This document shows, one piece after another, positions 50,675 to 60,206 of a stretch of 64,000 nt of DNA. Source of the stretch: Candidatus Margulisiibacteriota bacterium (GTDB taxonomy: Bacteria; Margulisbacteria; WOR-1; JAHJIW01); the NCBI GenBank assembly GCA_018823125.1, contig JAHJIW010000015.1:1-64000 (forward strand). The letters are read 5' to 3'. Within the stretch, counting starts at the first letter, position 1. Every line of letters starts with the position of its first letter. The position numbers and the translations under genes are program-made. The notes below the pieces were generated by a model. That model was not told the DNA's origin. It saw only the letters and a list, made by a program, of their open reading frames with translations, and ran no database searches.

Positions 50675-52747
50675 TTGAAGCAGTATAGTCCTGAAAATAT
50701 TCGAAATGTCGTGGTAGTAGGACACGCTTCTGCAGGAAAAACTTCCCTGGTTGAAGCCCTTCTCTTCTGCGCCGGTTCCATCCCCCGTTTAGGATCAGTT
50801 GATAACGGGAACTCCACTACCGATTACCATCCTCAAGAAATAAAAAGAAAAATGAGTATCCAATCCAGTTTAGCGCCGCTTGAATTTCATGAACACAAAA
50901 TTAACCTGATTGATACTCCGGGATATCTCGATTTTATCGGCGAAGCGATCTCCGGAATGTCGGTGGCGGACGGAGTTCTTTTTGTTTTTGATGGGCTGAA
51001 AGGCGCCGGCGTTGGCGCCGAACGCATCTGGAAGCTGGCCGAAGAAAAACACCTGCCCCGCATCGGATTCATCAACAAACTCGACAAAGAACGTTCAAGC
51101 TTTAACGAAGCAGTTAAAAACATCCGCAAAAAATTTGGCACCCATTTGGCTCCGGTACAAATTCCCATCGGTTCCGAAGCTAATTTCCGCGGCGTTTATG
51201 ACTTAATTACCGGAAAAGCTTACGAATTTGACGGCGGCAAAAAGAAAGAAATTCCGGTCCCGGATGAAATCAAAGATATGATTCCTCTCTACAAAGAAAT
51301 GTTAATCGAAACTACTGCCGAGGTAGATGACTCACTGCTCGAAGATTACATGGACAACCAAGAAATTACCGAGGAAAAACTAAGAGCAGCACTCGGGCAC
51401 AGCATTAAAGAAGGATCCTTCTTCCCTCTGCTATGCGGTTCGGCAATTAAAAATATTGGTATTGAGCTAATCGAAGAAGAAATCGACGAATACCTGCCCC
51501 CGGCTTCCGAAAAAATAGTAAAAGCCAAAGGCCAGAACGACCAGGAACTTGAAGTTATTGCCAAAGATGAAGAACCTTTTTCCGCCCATGTTTACAAAAG
51601 CGTGATTGAGGCGCACGTGGGCGAGCTAACTTACATCCGAATCTATTCTGGAACGCTGGCTCCAGGAGCCAATGTCTTCAACACTACCAAAAGAAGCAGC
51701 GAAAGAGCGGGACAGCTGGTTTCCATGTGCGGAAAAAACAAGGTTGAGATCGGCAAAGCCCACGCCGGGGACATCGTGGTAATCCCCAAGTTAAAAAACA
51801 CTAAGGCAGGCGATAGTTTATGCACCTCAACCCGCGAAGTTGCCTTTGAATCCCCGGTTTATCCCGAAGCCGTGTGTTCGCTGGCGGTAAAACCAAAAAG
51901 CAAAGCCGATCAAGAAAAAATGAGCTTAGGCCTGCACGTATTTGCCAGTGAAGATCCAACTTTTAAAGTGAGCCACAATATCGAAACCAAAGAAACCGTA
52001 ATTTCCGGAATCGGTGATCTGCAGTTGGAAGCGATTATTGAAAATCTCAAAGAAAAATACAAAGTAGAAATCGAAAAAGGGGCTCCCAAGATCCCGTACA
52101 AAGAAACCATCCGTAAAAAAACCCAAGCTCAGGGGAAATATAAAAAGCAATCGGGGGGCCGTGGTCAATACGGCGACACCTGGATCAAGCTTGAACCCCT
52201 TCCCCGCGGCCAGGGCTTTGAATTTACCGACACCATCGTCGGCGGCGCTATCCCTAAAAATTATATTCCTTCAGTTGAAAAAGGAGTAAGAGAAACCCTG
52301 ATTACCGGGGTAATTTCCGGCTACCCCGTAGTAGATATAAAGGTTACTTTATACGACGGAACCTTCCATGAAGTCGATTCTTCTGACCTGGCCTTTAAAA
52401 TTGCCGCTTCGATGGGCTTTAAAAAAGCTTTTGCCGACGCCAAACCAGTCATTTTAGAACCGATCGTCCATATCGAAGTCTATGCTCCGCAGGAATACAT
52501 CGGAGACGTAACCGGCGATCTTAACCGTAAACGCGCCCGCATCCAAAGTATTGAAATCGACAAAGTAGCGGCAACCGTCCCCTTGGCCGAAGTAGCCAAC
52601 TACTCAACTCAGCTGCGTTCGATGACCCACGGCCAGGGCAGCTTTTCCATGCACTTTTCACATTACGAAGAAGTATTGCCTAAAACCCAAGAAATGCTGG
52701 TGGCCACATACGATAAGGCCAAAGCGGAAGGAGGTTTGCAGCGATGA
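50675..52747 (+). CDS. Elongation factor G paralogue (EF-G2 type)
   Basis: 690 residues with all EF-G domains. G1 is GHASAGKTS, G3 DTPGYLD, G4 NKLD; domain IV contains GGRGQYGDTWIKLEP and domain V VTGDLNRKRARIQ. The sequence and isolated position (no rpsL, rpsG or tuf nearby) point to the second EF-G class, not the housekeeping gene. Known roles vary: ribosome recycling, or no GTPase-dependent translocation. I chose the TTG start at 50675, seven bases after GGAGG; a further upstream frame overlaps the -10. Confidence 0.9.
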   Translation: MKQYSPENIRNVVVVGHASAGKTSLVEALLFCAGSIPRLGSVDNGNSTTDYHPQEIKRKMSIQSSLAPLEFHEHKINLIDTPGYLDFIGEAISGMSVADGVLFVFDGLKGAGVGAERIWKLAEEKHLPRIGFINKLDKERSSFNEAVKNIRKKFGTHLAPVQIPIGSEANFRGVYDLITGKAYEFDGGKKKEIPVPDEIKDMIPLYKEMLIETTAEVDDSLLEDYMDNQEITEEKLRAALGHSIKEGSFFPLLCGSAIKNIGIELIEEEIDEYLPPASEKIVKAKGQNDQELEVIAKDEEPFSAHVYKSVIEAHVGELTYIRIYSGTLAPGANVFNTTKRSSERAGQLVSMCGKNKVEIGKAHAGDIVVIPKLKNTKAGDSLCTSTREVAFESPVYPEAVCSLAVKPKSKADQEKMSLGLHVFASEDPTFKVSHNIETKETVISGIGDLQLEAIIENLKEKYKVEIEKGAPKIPYKETIRKKTQAQGKYKKQSGGRGQYGDTWIKLEPLPRGQGFEFTDTIVGGAIPKNYIPSVEKGVRETLITGVISGYPVVDIKVTLYDGTFHEVDSSDLAFKIAASMGFKKAFADAKPVILEPIVHIEVYAPQEYIGDVTGDLNRKRARIQSIEIDKVAATVPLAEVANYSTQLRSMTHGQGSFSMHFSHYEEVLPKTQEMLVATYDKAKAEGGLQR

Positions 52748-52755
52748 CCTGAAAA

Positions 52756-52796
52756 CGACCGATGGGTTGTGGCCAATCAAAATACTGCATTGGTCG
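52756..52796 (+). other. Structured spacer with two competing stems
   Basis: CGACCGATG (52756-52764) can pair with CATTGGTCG (52788-52796) over 9 bp with one G-U. Alternatively GGCCAAT (52771-52777) pairs with ATTGGTC (52789-52795). The two are mutually exclusive and lie 20 nt before the AAAAAGGAG of the next gene. No T-run follows. Confidence 0.35.
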
Positions 52797-52829
52797 CAAA
52801 GCAAAGGTCAAAAAAGGAGATGATACCCT

Positions 52830-53042
52830 ATGCACCATTGTTCAATAGAAAAAGAAACCCCGATGACCGTAGACCTCTTTAACCTGTTTGAAGTACACCA
52901 CATCGATGATATCGGCCAACAAATTGCAAAGAAAGAACACCTGAAATACGCTGGATTTCACGCCGATGCTACCGGAGAATATACAGAACATAACGCGAAG
53001 GTAATCTTACACTTTAATCGAGTAGCCGGAAATTTAAATTAA
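52830..53042 (+). CDS. Small protein of unknown function
   Basis: 70 residues, no signal peptide or membrane helix, His-rich (8 His) with an acidic middle (FEVHHIDDIGQQIAKKEHLK). AAAAAGGAG lies 10 nt before the ATG at 52830; a second ATG at 52863 gives 59 residues. It follows the EF-G paralogue by 82 bp and ends 4 bp inside the convergent serA. I do not recognise it. Confidence 0.55.
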   Translation: MHHCSIEKETPMTVDLFNLFEVHHIDDIGQQIAKKEHLKYAGFHADATGEYTEHNAKVILHFNRVAGNLN

Positions 53043-54634
53043 AGCTTAACCACGACCGCATTTGAAATGCCGTCGATCTTGGTAAGTTCTTTTAAGACCT
53101 TATCAGGAACTTCGTTATCGATATTGATGACCATTACGGCCCTTTCACTAATCTTTTGGCGTCCCACATCCATCGCCGCAATGTTAATTTTATGTTTCCC
53201 TAACAGGGTGCCCACTTTTCCGATCATACCCGGCTTATCAATATTATCAATCACTAATAAATAATCTTCGGGAATGGCATCCACGTTAAAACCATCAATT
53301 AAAACGATATGTTCGCTTTGGGCTCCTACTCTGCCGCCAAAAAGCGATCCTCCGACTTCACGTTTAATATCTTTGCCTTCAACTTTAATGTGAATGAGGT
53401 TAGCATAGTCTTCGGATTCGGCGACGCGGGCCTCAACGATCTTAATGCCACGCTGTTTAGCAATTAACCCGGCATTAACAAAATTAACCGACTCTTCTAA
53501 TACATTGGAGAGTAACCCTTTTAAGACAGCCATGGTTAAGGGCCCCGTTTCTAAATCGGCAATTTCACCAATATACGAAACTTTAACCTTATCCAGCGCT
53601 CCTTTAGAAAGCTGTGAAGCCAAAGATCCGAGCTTTTCCGCTAATCCCATGTAAGGTTTAACGCGAGCCATTACTTCCGGTTTCATCGATGGAATATTTA
53701 CCGCTGAACGTGCTTCCCCGCCGTTTAAAACATCAATAATTTGCTCAACCACGTCGATAGCAACGTTAACCTGAGCCTCTTGGGTGGATGCTCCCAGATG
53801 AGGAACGGTGATGCAGTTATCCAAGCCAAATAAGGGGCTTTCGGTAGTGGGTTCTTTAGCAAACACGTCAATGGCGGCCCCCGCAATCACCTTGTCTTTA
53901 AGGGCTTGCGCCAAATCATCTTCATTAACAATCCCGCCCCGCGCACAGTTAACCAAACGTGCCGACTTTTTCATCAATTTCAATTTGTCTGTATTGATTA
54001 AGTTTAAAGTATCTTTGTTTTTCGGAAGATGCAGAGATATATAATCCGCTTCTTTTAATACTGTATCTAGCTCTCTTAGCTCTACCCCGATTTTTTTAGC
54101 CATTTCTTCTGAAACAAAAGGATCATAGGCAATTACTTTCATTTCAAAACCCTGCGCAAAAGAAGCAACCTTACTGCCAATTTTACCCAGTCCAACTAAT
54201 CCTAAGGTTTTACCGTAAAGTTCGACTCCCATGTATTTTTTACGGTCCCAGGCACCGGCTACCAACGACCGGTGCGCCTGAGGAATATTTCGCGCCACCG
54301 ATAAAATCATGGCAAAAGAATGCTCGGCGGCAGCAATGGTGTTACCTTCGGGAGAGTTAACTACAATAATTCCTTTGGCGGTGGCGGCCGGGATATCAAC
54401 ATTATCGACCCCGACTCCGGCGCGGGCAATAATTTTTAGTTTTTTTCCGGCTTCAATAATTTTGGCGGTAACTTTAGTAGCTGAACGCACCACGATCGCA
54501 TCGTATTCGGGAATAATCTTAACCAGTTCGGCTTCGGGTAAACCGGTTTTCATGTCGGCCTGAAAACCAGCTTCCTTAAGCATTTTTAATCCGTCTTCGG
54601 CAATTTTATCAGCAGCTAATACCTTAAATGCCAT
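53039..54634 (-). CDS. serA: D-3-phosphoglycerate dehydrogenase, long (ACT) form
   Basis: 531 residues: substrate-binding domain, NAD-binding domain (GLVGLGKIGSKVA, about residues 145-160), catalytic Arg-Glu-His pattern (CARGGIVNE, PHLGAST), an allosteric substrate-binding domain (~315-450) and a C-terminal ACT domain (YLLVIDNIDKPGMIGKVGTL) for serine feedback. First step of serine synthesis. It follows the aminotransferase by 13 bp. Confidence 0.96.
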   Translation of the reverse strand: MAFKVLAADKIAEDGLKMLKEAGFQADMKTGLPEAELVKIIPEYDAIVVRSATKVTAKIIEAGKKLKIIARAGVGVDNVDIPAATAKGIIVVNSPEGNTIAAAEHSFAMILSVARNIPQAHRSLVAGAWDRKKYMGVELYGKTLGLVGLGKIGSKVASFAQGFEMKVIAYDPFVSEEMAKKIGVELRELDTVLKEADYISLHLPKNKDTLNLINTDKLKLMKKSARLVNCARGGIVNEDDLAQALKDKVIAGAAIDVFAKEPTTESPLFGLDNCITVPHLGASTQEAQVNVAIDVVEQIIDVLNGGEARSAVNIPSMKPEVMARVKPYMGLAEKLGSLASQLSKGALDKVKVSYIGEIADLETGPLTMAVLKGLLSNVLEESVNFVNAGLIAKQRGIKIVEARVAESEDYANLIHIKVEGKDIKREVGGSLFGGRVGAQSEHIVLIDGFNVDAIPEDYLLVIDNIDKPGMIGKVGTLLGKHKINIAAMDVGRQKISERAVMVINIDNEVPDKVLKELTKIDGISNAVVVKL

Positions 54635-54647
54635 CTTGAAACCCTTT

Positions 54648-55808
54648 CTAGGAAAACATTTCTAACATGGCCTTGGGACCTCTGCCAATTTCGATCCCTT
54701 TGGCTCCCAGTTGTGTAAATAGCAACTCTAGTGCGCCAATGGTTGCCACCAGCTCAAGTTTATCAACGTAACCCAGGTGACCGATGCGGAAGATCTTTCC
54801 TTTTAATTCGCCCTGTCCCGGTGCGACCTCTACTCCAAATTTTCTCATTTCAGATCTTACCGTTTCACCGTCAATGCCATCCGGAGGAATAATCGCGGTA
54901 ACCGCGTGTGAAGCGCAAGCATCGTCAGCTAATAACTGACAGCCGGCCGCCCTCACTCCCGCTCGAACCGCCTTGGTAACCAGCGCGTGTCTTTCAAAAA
55001 TATTTTCCAGGCCTTCTTCTTTTAACATTTTGATCGACTCGTGCATGCCAAAAATAATCGACTCCGGCGGAGTAGTAAAAGTTTGTCCCTTATCGGCAAA
55101 CTTCTTCTGCTGCTTGCAGTCCCAGTAATATTTGGGAAGTTTTGAAGTTTCGCAAGCTTTCCAGGCCCGTTCACTCATGGATATCGCGGCAATTCCCGGC
55201 GGAACCATAAAAGCTTTTTGCGATCCCGATAAGACCACATCTAGTCCCCATTCATCAACGGGCAACGGAGACGTTAAAAGCCCGGAAATCGCATCAACGA
55301 TAATTAGTGCACCATGTTTACGAACTACTTCGGCAATTTTTTTAACATCATTTAATACGGTGGTCGAAGTTTCGTTTTGCTGCATAAATACCGCTTTTAT
55401 TTCTTTATTCTTATCAGCGGCAAGTTTGGTTTCAAGCTCTGCAATATTAATTGTTTTTCCGAGAGCAGGCGCTTTTACTTCGTCTACTACTACCCCGTAA
55501 GCTTTTAATATTTTAATAAAACGTTCGCCAAAGTTTCCGGTGTTACATACGATAACCTTGTCACCGGCTGACAAAGTATTGACTACCGCCGCCTCCATAA
55601 CTCCGGTTCCTGAACAAGGGAAAATCATTACATCATTTTTAGTTTGATAACACCATTTTAATCCGTCCAGTACTTCTCCCAGGATCCTGGAAAAGACCGG
55701 CCCGCGGTGACCAATCATTTCCCTGTTCATGGCGGCCAAAATTCTGACCGGAATGGGAGTGGGTCCCGGAATCATGAGAAATTGTTTAAGTGGTTTTTTT
55801 TCTGTCAT
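54648..55808 (-). CDS. Class V aminotransferase (serine-pyruvate / alanine-glyoxylate type)
   Basis: 386 residues. MIPGPTPIPVRILAAMNREM, GHRGPVFSRIL, CSGTGVMEAAV, and the PLP lysine in LSGSQKAFMVPPG are typical. Its place next to serA suggests that it supplies the transamination step of serine synthesis in place of SerC, as in several anaerobes and Cyanobacteria-related groups, or that it links serine to glycine/glyoxylate. Confidence 0.92.
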   Translation of the reverse strand: MTEKKPLKQFLMIPGPTPIPVRILAAMNREMIGHRGPVFSRILGEVLDGLKWCYQTKNDVMIFPCSGTGVMEAAVVNTLSAGDKVIVCNTGNFGERFIKILKAYGVVVDEVKAPALGKTINIAELETKLAADKNKEIKAVFMQQNETSTTVLNDVKKIAEVVRKHGALIIVDAISGLLTSPLPVDEWGLDVVLSGSQKAFMVPPGIAAISMSERAWKACETSKLPKYYWDCKQQKKFADKGQTFTTPPESIIFGMHESIKMLKEEGLENIFERHALVTKAVRAGVRAAGCQLLADDACASHAVTAIIPPDGIDGETVRSEMRKFGVEVAPGQGELKGKIFRIGHLGYVDKLELVATIGALELLFTQLGAKGIEIGRGPKAMLEMFS

Positions 55809-55832
55809 CGCTTTATCCTTTCTTAATATAAA

Positions 55833-56351
55833 TTAGCGCGCCCAGTCAACAATTACGTATTTATCCCCGTATCTGAATTTAAAATCGGTGTTGCCCTTAT
55901 AAGATTTACTGAGCATGCGCCCAATTCTTAATGCTAAGGATTCGGAAGTAGTTTCAACGTGAATCCCCCCGTCAACCTTATCAACTTTCATTAAACGCTC
56001 CAGTGGATTTTTTTCGAGTGCCCTACGTTCCTCGGCTTTAACTAAATTGACCAGTTCTTCAAAATGTTCGGACACGAAATCTCCGGAAATATTTACTACG
56101 CCCATTGGATAGTTGTCTTCAATCTTGCGGCAGGCCGGACATTTTGTTTTATGGGTTTTTTTATCGTTCAAAAGCAAGGTAGCTTCGCCGTCGTTTTTAT
56201 GCCAATGCTGTTTGGCGTATACCAGCTTACAGGTTGGACAAACCGTGGGTTCAGGAAAATGATTTTTTGAGGAAATATACGGATCCGGAAGGCGATTTCT
56301 TTCCTGTTCGTAGAATACTCCCTTTTCCCGACCAATCGGTCCTCTAACCAT
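55833..56351 (-). CDS. BCAM0308-like zinc-ribbon protein
   Basis: 172 residues. RNRLPDPYISSKNHFPEPTVC and the two CxxC pairs (CPTCKLVYAKQHWH, CPACRKIEDNYP) match the BCAM0308 family, whose function is not established. The fold of the second half (NPLERLMKVDKVDGGIHVET) resembles NMD3-like domains, which suggests an RNA or ribosome link. It follows rpsI closely, in line with that. Confidence 0.7.
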   Translation of the reverse strand: MVRGPIGREKGVFYEQERNRLPDPYISSKNHFPEPTVCPTCKLVYAKQHWHKNDGEATLLLNDKKTHKTKCPACRKIEDNYPMGVVNISGDFVSEHFEELVNLVKAEERRALEKNPLERLMKVDKVDGGIHVETTSESLALRIGRMLSKSYKGNTDFKFRYGDKYVIVDWAR

Positions 56352-56375
56352 ATGCCCTCACCCTTTCTTATAGTA

Positions 56376-57011
56376 TTATCGCTTGGAGAATTGGAAGCTT
56401 TTACGGGCTTTTTTGTGTCCGAATTTTTTGCGTTCTTTCTCTCTGGGATCGCGAGTTAATAATCCTTCGATCTTCAGTGCTTTACGATAATTCGGATTTA
56501 TTTCAAGTAAAGCTCGGGCAATTCCTAGAGAAAGGGCCCCAATTTGACTGACGGTGCCTCCCCCGTGAATTTTAGCAATTACGTCATATGCCGTTAGATT
56601 TTTGGTAATGATCAAGGGTCGTTTAGCCTGGTATTCTAATAAAACCCGGCCGGTGGCGTATTGCAGTAATCCGCGACCATTAATTTTAAAATTTCCATTA
56701 CCGGGGACTAATCTTACTCTGGCGACGGCGGTTTTTCGGCGGCCGGTACCCCAATAAGCAACGGTTGCGGGACGTACCACTTTTTTGTGAGTTTTAACTT
56801 TAGGCGCTGCCGGTATTTCGGCCGGTTTAGCAGCTTGCGGAACCTCAACTTTTGCTTGCGCTTCAACTATTGGAGCCGCCTGTTTTTCAACCTTGGCCTC
56901 TTCCTTAGCCTGAACTACTTCCTTTTTAGGGGCTTCGACTTTTTTCTTTTTTGTGGCCCGGGGCTTTTTGGCCACGGCCTTTTTAGTTTTTTTTATTTTT
57001 TCTTCTGCCAT
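56376..57011 (-). CDS. rpsI: Ribosomal protein S9 with long Lys/Ala/Pro-rich N-terminal extension
   Basis: 211 residues, where S9 is usually ~130. The S9 core starts near residue 83 (VAYWGTGRRKTAVARVRLVP) and ends in KKARKSFQFSKR, whose C-terminal Lys-Arg reaches the P-site tRNA. Residues 1-80 are low-complexity Lys, Ala, Val, Pro and Glu, like histone H1 tails. The ATG is supported by its position 3 bp after the rplM stop. I see no ribosome-binding site that favours the shorter form. Confidence 0.9.
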   Translation of the reverse strand: MAEEKIKKTKKAVAKKPRATKKKKVEAPKKEVVQAKEEAKVEKQAAPIVEAQAKVEVPQAAKPAEIPAAPKVKTHKKVVRPATVAYWGTGRRKTAVARVRLVPGNGNFKINGRGLLQYATGRVLLEYQAKRPLIITKNLTAYDVIAKIHGGGTVSQIGALSLGIARALLEINPNYRKALKIEGLLTRDPREKERKKFGHKKARKSFQFSKR

Positions 57012-57014
57012 GAA

Positions 57015-57455
57015 TTACACCTCTAATTTTTCTAACTTTTGAGCTTGAAATTTATGTTCGGCCCCGGCAACTACTTTTAATTTTTTCAACATTTTGCGGC
57101 CGAGTTTGCCTTTGGGCAGCATTCCTAAAACTGCGGCATGCAGGATGCGCTCGGGATGCTTTTCTAGCACATCGGCATAAACCTCGTAGCGTGCCCCACC
57201 CGGATATGCAGAGTGCCTAAAATATATTTTTTGCTCTGGTTTTTTGCCAGTCACCTTAATTTTTTTGGCATTAACTACTACTACGTAATCCCCCGTATCA
57301 ACGTGCGGAGTATAAGTAGGTTTGTGTTTGCCGCGCAAAATGGTAGCCACCTGGGTTGCCAGTCTGCCTAAGATTTTACCTTCAGCGTCAACCAAATACC
57401 ACTTACGGTCGATATTTTCTCTTTTTGCTGAATATGTTTTTCTCATTTTTTTCAT
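57015..57455 (-). CDS. rplM: Ribosomal protein L13
   Basis: 146 residues. [36 protein letters not shown] and [20 protein letters not shown] are the family motifs. The chain may begin at Met1 or Met4. It precedes rpsI by 3 bp, the usual L13-S9 pair. Confidence 0.96.
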   Translation of the reverse strand: MKKMRKTYSAKRENIDRKWYLVDAEGKILGRLATQVATILRGKHKPTYTPHVDTGDYVVVVNAKKIKVTGKKPEQKIYFRHSAYPGGARYEVYADVLEKHPERILHAAVLGMLPKGKLGRKMLKKLKVVAGAEHKFQAQKLEKLEV

Positions 57456-57474
57456 AACTTAAAAGCCTCTCTTC

Positions 57475-58245
57475 TTAATAATCAACTTGTACCAAGCTTA
57501 AGCCCTTGCCCGGGGCACCTTTACCGGCTTGAGTACGGTCTTTAGCTCTAAAGATTTCATTGAATTTGGGCACCGAAATCTTTTTTTGGCCAACCGCCAC
57601 CAGGCTCCCTACTATCCCCCGAATCATACCCCTGGCATAAGCATTTGCTTTAAAAGTAATCGATATAAGTTTTACTTTTAAAACATCATTATTACCTAAA
57701 TAACTTTCGACGCGGCGTTCACGGAAAGTGATTTTTTGCATCAGCCTAACCAAATTTTTATCCTTTTCTTTAATGGAAAAAGAAGAAAAATCGTGTCTGC
57801 CGATTAGTAGCTTGGCCGCGCGTTGCATAGCTTTATAATCCAATTTTGAGCGGAGGTGCCATACGTATGCATCAAGATAAAAGGGGCACTCCTCTCCTAC
57901 TAACAGATTATAAACGTATATCCGGTTTTTGGCCGAATAACGAGCATGAAACTGATCGTTTACTTCTTCCCCGGAAATAATCCGAATTCCATCATCCAGA
58001 TGGGCGTTCAGCGCACTTTTAAGTTTATCCGGCGAAAGCTTAGTTTGTAATCTAAAACTAATAATTTGCCCCGCCGCGTGTACCCCGGCATCGGTTCTAC
58101 CCGCCGGATGCACCCTCACTTTTTGTGCGGTAACTTTTTTTATGGCTTTTTCAAGTTCCCCTTGTACCGTGACAACATCCTTTTGAATTCCAAACCCGTA
58201 AAAGGGCAATCCAAAATAAGAAACCTTAAATTTAAAGTTTCTCAT
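57475..58245 (-). CDS. truA: tRNA pseudouridine(38-40) synthase TruA
   Basis: 256 residues. The catalytic Asp is in GRTDAGVHA, about residue 52; FHARYSAKNRIYVYNL and ANAYARGMIRGIVGSLV are conserved. It makes pseudouridine at tRNA positions 38-40. It lies between rplQ and rplM as in many bacteria. Confidence 0.95.
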   Translation of the reverse strand: MRNFKFKVSYFGLPFYGFGIQKDVVTVQGELEKAIKKVTAQKVRVHPAGRTDAGVHAAGQIISFRLQTKLSPDKLKSALNAHLDDGIRIISGEEVNDQFHARYSAKNRIYVYNLLVGEECPFYLDAYVWHLRSKLDYKAMQRAAKLLIGRHDFSSFSIKEKDKNLVRLMQKITFRERRVESYLGNNDVLKVKLISITFKANAYARGMIRGIVGSLVAVGQKKISVPKFNEIFRAKDRTQAGKGAPGKGLSLVQVDY

Positions 58246-58255
58246 TAAAACCTAA

Positions 58256-58606
58256 TTAAACCAGCTCCAAACGAGCCATCGGAACTCCGTCCCCGCGCCT
58301 CATCCCAACCCTCACCATACGCGTAAAGCCGCTTTTGCGGCCTTCAAAACGCTGCAAACTTTTCTCACAAATCATTTTAACTTTAGAACGGTCTTTAACG
58401 TAAGCCTGCAGCCTGCGTTTTGCCGCAACCTTATTTTCTCTGGCCCAAAATACAAACCAAGCGGCTAATCTTCTTACTTCTTTAGCGCGCGTAACCGTGG
58501 TTTTTATCTTATCATAAGTAAAAAGCGCGACCGCAATATCCGTCAACATCTGCAATCTTTGGTCGGTAGGTCTATTTAATTTTCGGTATTTTCTTCCGTG
58601 TCTCAA
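58256..58606 (-). CDS. rplQ: Ribosomal protein L17
   Basis: 116 residues. I start it at the TTG at 58606, seven bases after GGAG, which gives the family N-terminus (M)RHGRKYRKLNRPTDQR; an ATG further upstream adds 23 residues that overlap rpoA and are unlike L17. The gene begins 4 bp after the rpoA stop. Confidence 0.93.
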   Translation of the reverse strand: MRHGRKYRKLNRPTDQRLQMLTDIAVALFTYDKIKTTVTRAKEVRRLAAWFVFWARENKVAAKRRLQAYVKDRSKVKMICEKSLQRFEGRKSGFTRMVRVGMRRGDGVPMARLELV

Positions 58607-58610
58607 TGGT

Positions 58611-59570
58611 TTACTCCTTCGCTCCGGATTCTTCAGATGATGGAATGTTAATTTTGTATTCAGAAAGTTTTTCACGAATTTCGTTTAAGCTTTTCAGTCC
58701 GAAATTCTTTAAATTCATTAAATCTTCTTCAGAATATTTAACGACTTCTCTAACCGTTTTAATATTAGCACTCTTTAAACAGTTATAAGAACGGGCTGAA
58801 AGTTCGAGATCCTCAATGGTCATATCCATGGCGGATTCGCCTTTTTCTTCGGCACCTTTAATTGGGATGCCCAATACTTCAGATTTTTGACCTAAATGTA
58901 CAAACATATCAACGTGGCGCGCTAAAATCTTGGCGCTTTCTTTCATCGCAGCCTCCGGCCCAATCGATCCGTCGGTCCAGACGTGTAAAATTAACTTGTC
59001 GTAGTTGATTTCTTGCCCCACGCGGACTTCCTCAATGGTAATGTTAACTTTTAAAACCGGGGTAAAGATTGAATCTACCGGAATAGTTCCAGCCGCCAAC
59101 CCACCCTTTTTATTTCTCACGGCCGGCACGTAGCCTTTGCCGCGTTCCACCGTCATTTCCATATTTAATTTGCCTTTGGCATCTAAGGTTGCGATTTTTT
59201 TATCTTTGTTGATAATTTCGATTTCGGCGTCGTGTTCGATATCGCCGGCGACCACATCGCCTTTTCCTTTGGCCGAAAGTTTCATGACTTTAGGTGAATC
59301 AGAGTGTGATTTCACCACAATTTCCTTAAGGTTTAACATGATTTCTAAAACGTCTTCGGTTACCGCAGAAATAGTAGAAAATTCGTGCGGCACCCCTTCG
59401 ATCGAAATCGAAGTGATTGCTGCTCCCGGTAGAGAAGAAAGCAATACCCTGCGCAGTGAATTTCCTAAAGTTGATCCGTAGCCCCGCTCCAGCGGCTCGA
59501 CAATAAACTTACCTTCTGTATCAGAAATTTCCTCGAACTTTACCCATGGCTTTTCCCCAATCATTACCAT
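58611..59570 (-). CDS. rpoA: RNA polymerase alpha subunit
   Basis: 319 residues. N-terminal dimerisation domain (EPLERGYGSTLGNSLRRVLLSS) and C-terminal DNA-binding domain (~255-310; ELSARSYNCLKSANIKTVRE, LKNFGLKSLNEI), with the helix-hairpin-helix that contacts UP elements. Normal length; part of the alpha operon. Confidence 0.97.
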   Translation of the reverse strand: MVMIGEKPWVKFEEISDTEGKFIVEPLERGYGSTLGNSLRRVLLSSLPGAAITSISIEGVPHEFSTISAVTEDVLEIMLNLKEIVVKSHSDSPKVMKLSAKGKGDVVAGDIEHDAEIEIINKDKKIATLDAKGKLNMEMTVERGKGYVPAVRNKKGGLAAGTIPVDSIFTPVLKVNITIEEVRVGQEINYDKLILHVWTDGSIGPEAAMKESAKILARHVDMFVHLGQKSEVLGIPIKGAEEKGESAMDMTIEDLELSARSYNCLKSANIKTVREVVKYSEEDLMNLKNFGLKSLNEIREKLSEYKINIPSSEESGAKE

Positions 59571-59585
59571 AAACTTTTTCCTCCT

Positions 59586-60206
59586 TTATCTCGAATAAAA
59601 CTCTACGATCAAGTTTTCAGCGACAATCGTTCCAATTTGATCTCGGGTTGGTAAAGATACTACCTTACCCTGCAGTTGATCAGCATTCAGCTCTAGCCAA
59701 GCAGGAACGTCCTTGTCAGCTAAATTTGGATATAGTTTTTTTACGTTAGCTTGTGAACTTTCGAATACTTCAACTACTTGTCCGGCCTTAACCAGATAAG
59801 AAGGGACATTAACCGAGCGTCCCGCAACCTTAACGTGGCCGTGCGCCACAAATTGGCGGGCAGCCTGCCTGGAAGGAGCCATTCCCAACCGATAAATCAC
59901 GTTATCAAGCCGGCGTTCTAAACTTTGCAATAAGTTTTCGCCGGTCGCCCCTGATTTTTGCGATGCTTTTTTAAAGTAGCTGCGCAGTTGACTTTCGTTT
60001 AAGCCATAAATTCTTTGCATTTTCTGTTTTTCACTAAGACGGATCGCATATTCCGATGGTTTGATTCTGGCTTTGCCATGTTGACCCGGTGGATAAGGAC
60101 GGCGACCTTGTGGACATTTTTCGGTATCACACTTATCGCCGCGCAAGAAGAGTTTTTCTCCCGCTCGTCGACAAAGTTTACATTTTGCTTCTCGATATCT
60201 AGCCAT
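59586..60206 (-). CDS. rpsD: Ribosomal protein S4
   Basis: 206 residues. CKLCRRAGEKLFLRGDKC and a further Cys at CDTEKC form the zinc-binding type N-terminus; the S4 domain is RRLDNVIYRLGMAPSRQAAR. The ATG at 60206 follows GGAGAG and overlaps the rpsK stop by one base (TAATG); a longer frame overlaps rpsK by more. Binds 16S rRNA early in 30S assembly. Confidence 0.96.
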   Translation of the reverse strand: MARYREAKCKLCRRAGEKLFLRGDKCDTEKCPQGRRPYPPGQHGKARIKPSEYAIRLSEKQKMQRIYGLNESQLRSYFKKASQKSGATGENLLQSLERRLDNVIYRLGMAPSRQAARQFVAHGHVKVAGRSVNVPSYLVKAGQVVEVFESSQANVKKLYPNLADKDVPAWLELNADQLQGKVVSLPTRDQIGTIVAENLIVEFYSR

